From NCBI GenBank assembly GCA_964455395.1, contig CAYVWB010000070.1, positions 1 through 22,348 on the forward strand: a stretch of 22,348 nt of DNA, in the 5' to 3' direction. Both the position numbers and the translations under genes were made by a program. Under the pieces are notes generated by a model. It was not told the DNA's origin and searched no databases. It was given only the letters and a program-made list of their open reading frames with translations. Positions 15,690-22,348 of the stretch are shown here, in pieces. How positions within the stretch are numbered: the stretch's first letter is position 1; each line of letters starts with the position of its first letter. Origin of the DNA: CAYVWB01 sp964455395. Its GTDB lineage: Bacteria > Desulfobacterota > Desulfovibrionia > Desulfovibrionales > Desulfovibrionaceae.

Positions 15690-16791
15690 ATGAATTGGAT
15701 AATCCATTACAGAAGTGACTTCTATATTGACTTTGAGGGGAGTGTCGATTCTGCATGGGGGGAATTGGTTCGGGATATCCGAGATTGGGTTGCAATCAGG
15801 CCTAAACCGCCAAACTGAAACGCTTTTTGGAGTGCAATATTTTTTGTGGGTGGCTTTTGGGATTGGTCTAGCACAGGTTACTATTCTGTGAGGGTAGAGA
15901 CGTATTCGCCGTACTCAGAGAAGTCGCAGCGTTATTGGGCGTTAGAGTATATTCATTCAGACGATTCGATTCAAAGCAGACAGTGGAAGACAGAGATTGG
16001 TGTAGAGATACTTCATGAAGGCAGAATTGCGATATCTATAGCGACCTTTCATAGTGTTCGTGAGGGTTTTGTAGGAGAGGAACTGCTTCCTCCATCGATG
16101 TCTGTGCCAAATATAACCAAAAAAATATTACACACCAAGGGCTGGTCAGTCTCAGATGGTTGCCAAGATCTACGTCCCTATCCTGAGGCGTTACAAGTCG
16201 GAGATGGAGTAGAGTTCAAAAGTCTGCTTGAATCAAGCGAACGGTCCGTTCCTGTGGTGCTAATTGGGAAAGATGCAATTACAGGTGAGTATCCTCTTGA
16301 CCCAAGTAAGCTCGCGGAGTCTGTTGCTGGCACAGCGAAGGTCTATCATTACGAAGGAAAAATCCTAGAAGAAGAGCTTTATTATTGCCTTGGTTTAAAA
16401 TACTGCTGCAAGACAGGTGTTGTTAGGGTTTATTTTAAAGAGGTTGATTTTGATAGCGACAAAGACTTTCACCGTCACAGATTCATATCACGTGATACAA
16501 TTGGTGAAAAGAGTAAAGAGGAACTTGTTTCAATGATTGCACCTGGCATGATCACTAGAAACTTTAGTCTTCCTGATGTCTCTATAAGAAGCATTGACAG
16601 TATTGAAGTGTTGAAGAGAGAAGATAGGATAAGAAAGCTGAAAGAGGACTCATCCAAAGAGCAAGGTGAGTTGTTTGAAATACTCTATGAACTCGAAGAT
16701 TCTCTTAAAGAAGAAAGGGCGAATAAGGGTGTTGTACAAAGGCAATACGAAGGGGTCCTTGATGATCTTCGCGAGGCCAAAGCCACTTGTT
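15690..16791 (+). pseudogene. Uncharacterised gene of the R-M locus, 5' fragment, with in-frame TGA and cut by IS
   Basis: The 5' part of a gene of unknown function. From the ATG at 15690 the frame runs 42 codons and meets TGA at 15816-15818. The same frame then stays open to the IS junction at 16791, with protein-like sequence directly after the stop (AFWSAIFFVGGFWDW). A GTG at 15846 has no good ribosome site, so restart is doubtful. Recognisable features are an aromatic N-terminus, a central block (LDPSKLAESVAGTAKVYHYE; YYCLGLKYCCKTGVVRVYF) and a coiled coil from about residue 303 (IEVLKREDRIRKLKEDSSKE). I do not recognise the family with confidence. GC content is markedly lower than in neighbouring genes, suggesting separate acquisition. 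The 3' part lies after the IS (18512-19050). Confidence 0.85.
16787..16791 (+). repeat. Target-site duplication TTGTT, left copy
   Basis: Identical to 18507-18511 on the other side of the IS; only one copy belonged to the original gene. Confidence 0.85.
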
Positions 16792-16808
16792 CCTAAATCG
16801 ATCGATCC
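16792..16808 (+). repeat. IS left terminal inverted repeat
   Basis: CCTAAATCGATCGATCC matches the reverse complement of 18490-18506 at 14 of 17 positions. Confidence 0.85.
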
Positions 16809-16985
16809 GGGCTCTACGAGAGCCTTCCCGGGGCAAACCTTAACGTTGCAGCACGAAATGCGGCCAATTCGGGCGAGATATTGACGAGATTGGAGATGTA
16901 AGCAGCCTGGAACTGACAAAACGGACGCCTTTCTTGGCCGGAGGACGCACCTCTCCCGTCATTGTTCGCGGGACAGCGGCCTAGT

Positions 16986-18386
16986 TCAGCGCCAGACGAA
17001 ACGGGGAGCGCAGAGGCATCGCTCCCACAGCTCTTTGAAACGCAAGTATTCCATGGCGACGGTCGTGACCTTGAGCACAGATTTGCCCGCGTGGGACACC
17101 ACCTTGGCTGCCACGTCCACCAGCTGTCTGCGCAGTGTGGTCGGGAAGGCTTTGACCGGGACCACCGGCTCGCTGACGTCCTCCTTGAAAGCCTCAAACA
17201 GGAAGAAGCCGAGGAGCATGGTGTAGTAGAAGGAAGAGTTGTGAATGAAATGCGTAAACGGCAGCTCTTCGGAACCGAAGTCCTTGAAGGCCCGGTGCAC
17301 CAGTTCATCCGCTCCGCGCTGGTGGTAGGAGTGGATGAGGGCGTTGGTCTCGGTCAGGTAGTCAAGACCGGCTTCACGCAGCTGCTGGTCGATGGCCCGT
17401 CCCATGCCGAGGTTGGTGTACACGAGCGTTCCCGGCCGACTTCCTGGCAGGAGGTATTGCTTCTCCTCCAGCAAAGGCCGCCAGAATATGGCTCTGTAGA
17501 AGCGGTCCCAGGACTGGCGGCGGTCGCCGAACTCGAAGCACTGCCAGACATCCTCGTCGGTCTTGCCGAAGTGGTGGTCATACGAGGCCTCTGGAAGCGC
17601 CTCGATCATGGTCTTGATGTCGCCGTAGAACTTGCCGCCGCAGATGAACCCGATGTCGAGTTGTTCCATGACGGCGAAGAGGTCCTGGTCGAAGAAGCCG
17701 GAGTCCATGCGGATGATGATGGGCGCGGTTTCGCTGTAGCGGGTGCGGATCATGCGCACTACATGACGGATCATCTTTTCGGCGGTGTCGCCGTTGTTGG
17801 AGTGCTTGTCGCCGCCACGGAAGACGGCGTCGATGATGTAACGGCCCCAGGTCATCTGGAGAGGCTGGAAGCCCTTGACCTTCTTGTAGGTGGGCTTGAC
17901 GCCATGGCGTTTGGGCGCGTGGTCGTTGTCCATGACCATGGTGTCGATGTTCAGCTCAATGACATTCGGCTTGGCGATCACGAGCCGCCAAAGGAAGAGC
18001 TGCTGCAGCAGGTGGCGGAACTTGTACGTCCGCACCGGGGAGAAGGCTCGGTAGAACCGCTTGATGGTGTGCGAGGACGCCATGTCGGCCAGGTCTGTTT
18101 CGATGGCGGCTGCGTAGCCTGGATCCTTGGCCAGGACATCGAAGTGGGCCATGTGACGGCTTGTGCCGTCAAAGAGGAAGCAGAGAACCTGCTTGAACAG
18201 CTCGTCGATAGGCGCGCCCTTGGGGTGCTTGCGCATGGAGCCGAAGAGACGGTCGAGATGGGGGAACAGATCGATGCCGCGCAGGTAGCGAGCGAAGAGG
18301 TTGAGGCCAGCCCGACCCGTCAGGCAGTCGTTGGTGACCTGGACATCGTCGATGAATTTTGCTCTGTTCCTCTTGCGCTTGGACAT
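16986..18386 (-). CDS. IS1380-family DDE transposase
   Basis: A 466-residue transposase on the minus strand that fills most of the IS. The catalytic triad is visible: Asp148 (ELNIDTMVMD), Asp228 (IIIRMDSGFFD) and Glu361 in the Y-X2-R-X3-E-X6-K motif (YHQRGADELVHRAFK), typical of the IS4-like superfamily including IS1380. The N-terminus is basic (MSKRKRNRAKF). I chose the start at 18386 because GGAGGG (complement at 18391-18396) stands at good spacing; an ATG five codons upstream (18401) overlaps that site. No frameshift or internal stop is seen, so the gene looks functional. A long open frame on the opposite strand is a mirror of this gene's codon composition. Confidence 0.94.
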   Translation of the reverse strand: MSKRKRNRAKFIDDVQVTNDCLTGRAGLNLFARYLRGIDLFPHLDRLFGSMRKHPKGAPIDELFKQVLCFLFDGTSRHMAHFDVLAKDPGYAAAIETDLADMASSHTIKRFYRAFSPVRTYKFRHLLQQLFLWRLVIAKPNVIELNIDTMVMDNDHAPKRHGVKPTYKKVKGFQPLQMTWGRYIIDAVFRGGDKHSNNGDTAEKMIRHVVRMIRTRYSETAPIIIRMDSGFFDQDLFAVMEQLDIGFICGGKFYGDIKTMIEALPEASYDHHFGKTDEDVWQCFEFGDRRQSWDRFYRAIFWRPLLEEKQYLLPGSRPGTLVYTNLGMGRAIDQQLREAGLDYLTETNALIHSYHQRGADELVHRAFKDFGSEELPFTHFIHNSSFYYTMLLGFFLFEAFKEDVSEPVVPVKAFPTTLRRQLVDVAAKVVSHAGKSVLKVTTVAMEYLRFKELWERCLCAPRFVWR

Positions 18387-18489
18387 CCGGCCCTCCACCA
18401 TATGGGTGAAATGATCTTGGCCTCTGTATGGATTGGATTGTAAGCAAAAGCGAGATGATATGCCAGGATTGGCGTGATGCTAGGCTGGT

Positions 18490-18506
18490 GGATCGCTCGG
18501 ATTAGG
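18490..18506 (-). repeat. IS right terminal inverted repeat
   Basis: On the minus strand reads CCTAATCCGAGCGATCC, the partner of the left end. Confidence 0.85.
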
Positions 18507-18511
18507 TTGTT
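18507..18511 (+). repeat. Target-site duplication TTGTT, right copy
   Basis: Directly follows the IS right end and equals 16787-16791. Confidence 0.85.
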
Positions 18512-19050
18512 ATAATTTGCAAGCTCAAGTGGATGCGGAGAAGGCCAAGTGTTCTGACTGTGAACTTATTCATTACTTTAAAGAGCTTCCAGACTCACTT
18601 TATGATATTGCGGTTGTGATGAACAATGTTTTTGCAGGGCGAGTAGTATTTACCCCTGAAGCATTAGAATCGGCTAAGCGATCTGATTTTTCTCATATGC
18701 AAACGGCATGGAGTTGTCTATGGGCAGTATGTACAGTTCTTTGGGGGTTGTATTCGCAAAATGAGTCTAATCCAGGCGTAATCAAGAGCCATTTTGACTC
18801 ATCTACTAATTTCGAGCTTGGCCTTACCGAAGGAAGCCAAACGAAGAAACATGGCCAGTTGATGGAGACTAGAGAGATTGAGTATTCTGGCCACAATTTA
18901 AGCATTTTGCCCCATGTTAAAGTGAATAAAAAAGGAAAATATTTACGTGTGCATTTTGCTCCTTTTATAGACGAAAATGGAAATAAGATGCTTATCATTG
19001 GACATTGTGGAGACCATCTAAATACCTCCGGTACACGTCGTATGTCGTAA
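18512..19050 (+). pseudogene. Uncharacterised gene of the R-M locus, 3' fragment after IS insertion
   Basis: The 3' part of the gene cut by the IS. Joining base 16791 to 18512 restores the frame without any gap: ...REAKATC then Y-N-LQAQVDAEKAKC, which continues the coiled coil of the 5' part. The fragment adds 179 residues: the end of the coiled coil, a helical middle (YFKELPDSLYDIAVVMNNVF), and a C-terminal beta-rich part ending HFAPFIDENGNKMLIIGHCG and a short tail. The whole ancestral product would be about 546 codons. The fragment has only a TTG (18517) as a possible start and no ribosome site, so it is probably not translated. Its stop is 17 bases before the HsdR ATG. The AT-rich composition matches the 5' part, not hsdR. 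Confidence 0.85.
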
Positions 19051-19067
19051 CCCAAAGACCTGTCTCC

Positions 19068-22000
19068 ATGCCCCCCACAAAAGAAATCCACTTCGAAGCC
19101 TACGTCGAGCAGACGTTGCTTGCGCGGGGGTGGGGCGCGCTGGACGCCTCGGCGTATGACCAAGGCCGAGCGCTGTTCCCAGCCGAGGCGCTGCGGTTCA
19201 TCCAGGCCACGCAACCGGCCCTCTGGACGCAGATGCACGCCCTCCATGGCGACCAGCTCGGCGAGAAGCTCCTTGCCGCGCTGTGCAAAGAGATGGACAG
19301 CAAGGGCGCGCTCACGGTGCTGCGACACGGGTTCAAGTTCCACGGCAAGACCTTCCGCATGGCCTACTTCAAGCCGGCGCACGGCCTGAATCCGGACGTC
19401 ATCGCGCGCTACGAATTGAATGCGCTCGGCGTGTCGCGGCAGATTCCCTGCCATCCCGGCGCGCGCGACACCGTGGATATGGTGCTGAGCTGCAACGGCG
19501 TCCCCGTCGCCACGTGCGAGCTGAAGAACCCCATGACCGGCCAGACCTGGCGCCACGCCGTGCGTCAATACAAGACGGACCGCGATCCCCGCGCGCCCCT
19601 GTTCGCCTTCAAAAAGCGGGCGTTGGTGCATTTCGCCGTGGACCCGGAAGCCGTCTCCATGGCCACCCGCCTGAGCGGCGACAAGACGTTCTTCCTGCCA
19701 TTCAACCGGGGTGACAAGCCCGGGCACATCGCGTGCGGCGCGGGCAACCCCCCGCACCCCAGCGGCCACCGCACGGGGTACCTCTTCGAAGACGTGCTCG
19801 CGCGGGACAGCTTCCTCGACATCCTCGGCAGCTTCATGTTCCTGCAGAAGGAAGAAAAGCGCGTGAGCGACGGCGACGGAGGCCGCAAGACGATTCACGT
19901 GGAAAAGCTCATCTTCCCGCGCTTCCACCAGCTCGACGCCGTACGCCGCCTTGTTGCGAGCGCGAGGGAAGAGGGGGTGGGAAATTGCTACCTCGTGCAG
20001 CACTCGGCCGGGAGCGGCAAAACCAACTCCATTTCCTGGCTCTCGCACCGGCTGGCCAGCCTGCATGATGAACGCGACGCCAAGGTCTTTGACTGCGTGC
20101 TGGTCATCACGGACCGCCAGGTCCTCGACCAGCAGCTTCAGGACGCCATCTACCAAATCGAGCACAAACAGGGCGTGGTGCAGCCCATTGACCAGAACTC
20201 GAAGCAGCTCGCCGAAGCCTTGGTGGACGGCACGGCCATCGTCATCACCACCTTGCAGAAGTTCCCTTTCGTGCTGGGGGCGCTGCTGCATCACGCCGGC
20301 GCCGAAGACCAGGACAACCCGGACGAGCGCGCCACGGCTCAAGCCGAAGCGTGGCGACAACGCATCGGCAGCAGACGCTACGCCATCATCATTGACGAGG
20401 CCCACAGCTCACAGACGGGCGAGACGGCCAGCGAGTTGAAAGCGCTTCTCGGGGCGGGCATGAAAGACGCCCTGCCAAGAGGGGAGGATGCGGAGGGCGG
20501 CGGCGATGATTTCCAGGATGCGTTGAACGCCGTCATGGAGTCGCGCGCACGGCAAAAGAACCTCAGCTTTTTCGCGTTCACGGCCACGCCCAAGGGCAAA
20601 ACCATCCAGCTGTTCGGCAGAAAGGGCGCGTCGGGGCAGCCCGAGGCCTTTCATGTCTACTCCATGCGCCAAGCCATCCAGGAACACTTCATCCTCGACG
20701 TGCTGCAGCACTACACGACGTACAAGACGTACTTCAGACTGGTGAAAGCCATCGAGGACGACCCCAAGTACCCCAAGAAAAAGGCGGCGCGGTCGCTCAG
20801 CAAGTTCATGAGCCTGCACCCGCACAATATCGAGCAGAAGACCGAAGTCATGGTGGAGCACTTCCGGCGGCATGTGCAACATCGCATCGGCGGACGCGCC
20901 AAGGCCATGGTGGTCTCGTCCTCGCGGCTCCACGCCGTGCGCTACATGCGGGCTTTTCAACGGTATATCGCGGCGAACGGGTACACGGACATACGCCCTC
21001 TGGTGGCCTTCAGCGGCACGGTCAAGGATCCGGACACCGGGGAGGAGTTCACTGAACCGGGCATGAACATCGACGTGGCGACGGGCAAGAGCGTCAGCGA
21101 AAAGCAGCTTCCCGAGAAGTTCGACTCGGACGACTACAATATCCTTCTCGTGGCCAACAAATATCAGACCGGCTTCGACCAACCGATGCTCCACACCATG
21201 TACGTGGACAAGCGTCTCGCCGACGTGCAGGCGGTGCAGACGTTGTCTCGTTTGAATCGACGCGCCGGGGGCAAAGATTCGCCCTTCGTGCTCGATTTCG
21301 TCAACGATCCGGACCAGATTTACAGCGCGTTCAAACCCTACTACGACGCCACCGGCTTGCACGAGGAGTCCGACCCGCAGCAGTTGGAGGCCTTGAAGTA
21401 CGAACTGGATCAGGAGCAGGTCTACCACCGGTCGGAGGTCGAGGCCTTCGCCAAGGTCTTTTACAAGCCTCGGGGCAAGCAACACGCCTCGGATCACGCG
21501 CGGATGCACCAACACTTGGCCCCGGCGGTGGACCGCTTCAAGGCCCTGGAGCAGGACGCCCGCGACCGCTTCCGGGACCAGCTTGCCGGCTATGTGCGGC
21601 TTTACTCGTTCTTGAGTCAGATCATGCCGTATGTCGACCCCGAGCTGGAGATGCTATACAGTTTCGGCCGCTTGCTGGCGCCGCTGCTCCCCGCCGAGCG
21701 GGACGTCCAAGTCGTGCAACCCGAGGACAAGGTGGACCTGGAGTTCTACCGGTTGCAACGCATCTACTCCGGCGCGATCAACCTGAGTGACGACGAGGCC
21801 GAGGGCGTGAAGAGCCCGACGGATGTGGGCACAGGCAAGGCCAAGGACGAAGAGGCGCCCTTGTCGGACATCGTCGACGTGTTGAACGAGCGCTTCCATA
21901 CCGAGTTCACGGAGGCGGACCGGCTGTTCTTCGAACAAGTCAAGGCGGCGGCGGTCCAGGACAACGCCATTATCCGCACCGCGTCGGCGAACCCGTTGGA

Positions 22001-22175
22001 CAAATTCCAGCTTGGCGTCAAGAAGCTCATCGAGTCCATCATGATCAAGCGCATGGCTGACAACGATGGTATCGTCTCACGATACATGGACGACGCAGCG
22101 TTTCATGACATCGTCTTCGGGCGGCTCACGGAAGAGGTCTTCAAGGCGATTACCGAGCCTGAACAGGTTGAGTGA
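19068..22175 (+). CDS. hsdR: Type I restriction-modification system, restriction/translocase subunit HsdR
   Basis: A 1035-residue motor and nuclease subunit that translocates and cuts DNA lacking the HsdMS methylation. The N-terminal PD-(D/E)xK nuclease has DTVDMVLSCNG (Asp137) and CELKN (Glu151-x-Lys153). The helicase motor has Walker A HSAGSGKTNS (Lys318), the DEAH box IDEAHSSQTG (443-446), FAFTATPKG (motif III) and LVANKYQTGFDQP plus QTLSRLNRR (motifs V and VI). The C-terminus is helical and probably binds HsdM/S. I chose the ATG at 19068 since MPPTKEIHFEAYVEQTLL is the family N-terminus; an in-frame TTG at 19005 overlaps the previous fragment. All key residues are present, so it looks functional. 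It lies about 5 kb after hsdS because of the intervening genes and IS. Polar effects of the IS on its expression are possible. Confidence 0.95.
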   Translation: MPPTKEIHFEAYVEQTLLARGWGALDASAYDQGRALFPAEALRFIQATQPALWTQMHALHGDQLGEKLLAALCKEMDSKGALTVLRHGFKFHGKTFRMAYFKPAHGLNPDVIARYELNALGVSRQIPCHPGARDTVDMVLSCNGVPVATCELKNPMTGQTWRHAVRQYKTDRDPRAPLFAFKKRALVHFAVDPEAVSMATRLSGDKTFFLPFNRGDKPGHIACGAGNPPHPSGHRTGYLFEDVLARDSFLDILGSFMFLQKEEKRVSDGDGGRKTIHVEKLIFPRFHQLDAVRRLVASAREEGVGNCYLVQHSAGSGKTNSISWLSHRLASLHDERDAKVFDCVLVITDRQVLDQQLQDAIYQIEHKQGVVQPIDQNSKQLAEALVDGTAIVITTLQKFPFVLGALLHHAGAEDQDNPDERATAQAEAWRQRIGSRRYAIIIDEAHSSQTGETASELKALLGAGMKDALPRGEDAEGGGDDFQDALNAVMESRARQKNLSFFAFTATPKGKTIQLFGRKGASGQPEAFHVYSMRQAIQEHFILDVLQHYTTYKTYFRLVKAIEDDPKYPKKKAARSLSKFMSLHPHNIEQKTEVMVEHFRRHVQHRIGGRAKAMVVSSSRLHAVRYMRAFQRYIAANGYTDIRPLVAFSGTVKDPDTGEEFTEPGMNIDVATGKSVSEKQLPEKFDSDDYNILLVANKYQTGFDQPMLHTMYVDKRLADVQAVQTLSRLNRRAGGKDSPFVLDFVNDPDQIYSAFKPYYDATGLHEESDPQQLEALKYELDQEQVYHRSEVEAFAKVFYKPRGKQHASDHARMHQHLAPAVDRFKALEQDARDRFRDQLAGYVRLYSFLSQIMPYVDPELEMLYSFGRLLAPLLPAERDVQVVQPEDKVDLEFYRLQRIYSGAINLSDDEAEGVKSPTDVGTGKAKDEEAPLSDIVDVLNERFHTEFTEADRLFFEQVKAAAVQDNAIIRTASANPLDKFQLGVKKLIESIMIKRMADNDGIVSRYMDDAAFHDIVFGRLTEEVFKAITEPEQVE

Positions 22176-22225
22176 GTGGTTCTGGATATCGGAGAAGGCA
22201 GGGAGGCGGCCCACTCGGTCACGAC

Positions 22226-22348
22226 TCACATCCCCTGTTCCTCGAACAACAGCGCAAACGCGCGCTCGCCCAACTCCTGAATGGTCGTGCCTTGGCGCGC
22301 CGCCATGATCTTCAGCTCCGTATGCACCTCAGGCGGCAGGTAGGTGAT
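22226..22348 (-). CDS. Ribbon-helix-helix-like small protein, C-terminal part (5' end outside window)
   Basis: On the minus strand the last 123 bases are open from the window edge to a TGA at 22226-22228, giving 40 residues. They begin ITYLPPEVHTELKIMAARQG, followed by TTIQELGERAFALLFEEQGM. The beta-strand plus two-helix pattern (YLPPEVHTELKIMAARQGTT) resembles CopG/Arc-type ribbon-helix-helix proteins, which act as antitoxins, plasmid partition adaptors or copy-control repressors. The gene is convergent with hsdR, with about 50 bases between the stops and no clear terminator. The start and N-terminus are missing, so the role cannot be fixed. Confidence 0.65.
   Translation of the reverse strand: MTYLPPEVHTELKIMAARQGTTIQELGERAFALLFEEQGM

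Larger units (their letters stand above)
16792..18506 (-). mobile_element. IS1380-family insertion sequence, 1715 bp, complete
   Basis: Terminal inverted repeats are CCTAAATCGATCGATCC (16792-16808) and, on the other strand, CCTAATCCGAGCGATCC (18490-18506), identical at 14 of 17 bases. The element is flanked by the 5-bp direct repeat TTGTT (16787-16791 and 18507-18511). Length, a single transposase gene and 5-bp target duplication fit the IS1380 family. The perfect target repeats and intact transposase indicate a rather recent, single insertion event. A small hairpin (GGCTCT-ACG-AGAGCC, 16810-16824) lies just inside the left end. Confidence 0.93.

Noticed and set aside
15816..15818. Reading the TGA as selenocysteine
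   Set aside because: No convincing SECIS-like hairpin was seen directly after the codon, and the gene is also broken by an IS, so simple decay is more likely.
16810..16824. GGCTCT-ACG-AGAGCC hairpin as a rho-independent terminator
   Set aside because: No T-run follows on either strand; it is better seen as a subterminal feature of the IS.
16962..18443. Long plus-strand open frame of 493 codons opposite the transposase
   Set aside because: It is antisense to a clear DDE transposase on the minus strand and shows no recognisable domain.
22074..22080. GTCTCAC copy near the end of hsdR
   Set aside because: A single isolated copy is expected by chance in a window of this size and is not part of the array.

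Overview
The window looks like the accessory part of a conjugative plasmid or integrative conjugative element from a Gram-negative, fairly GC-rich proteobacterium. Evidence for this is a TraG/VirD4 coupling-protein tail followed by a TraF-type peptidase, an ArdC/TraC-like primase, a lipoprotein and a ParA gene. The gene style reminds me of elements from Desulfovibrio-like bacteria, but that is recollection only. A run of ten Ns (3112-3121) marks an assembly gap inside one gene, so this is draft sequence.

Layout. 1-942: end of the type IV coupling protein gene and an overlapping TraF signal-peptidase gene. 943-1287: intergenic region with three copies of an AAGCTTGCTAG-like site. 1288-4036: a small unknown gene overlapping a large ArdC metallopeptidase/Toprim primase gene, then a small lipoprotein gene. 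4037-6727: a maintenance block with a palindrome and short repeats upstream of parA. Next comes a gene with a predicted winged-helix region, whose own coding sequence contains 19 exact copies of the heptamer GTGAGAC/GTCTCAC, mostly on a 12-nt register. I read this as a centromere-like or origin-like site array embedded in the gene.

6814-8822: a HepT toxin gene, a MntA antitoxin gene interrupted by an in-frame amber codon, and a RES-domain protein with a zinc-ribbon N-terminus. 9058-22175: a type I restriction-modification locus expanded with extra genes. It runs hsdM, a RhuM-like DNA-binding protein, a Doc/Fic toxin and hsdS in a tightly overlapping group. DUF2513, a PD-(D/E)xK nuclease-like DUF5655 protein, a broken uncharacterised gene and hsdR follow. 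The broken gene is AT-rich, carries an in-frame TGA at codon 43, and is split by a 1715-bp IS1380-family element (16792-18506). The IS is flanked by TTGTT direct repeats. Removing it with one repeat restores the reading frame exactly, giving an ancestral gene of about 546 codons.

The last 123 bases hold the 3' end of a minus-strand gene for a ribbon-helix-helix-like protein, convergent with hsdR. How the parts work together (inference): the tra, primase and par/rep genes move and maintain the element. HepT/MntA, RES and Doc/RhuM are addiction or abortive-infection type cargo, and the HsdMSR complex restricts incoming DNA. The unknown gene between hsdS and hsdR was probably a further defence-associated component that has been lost by mutation and IS insertion.
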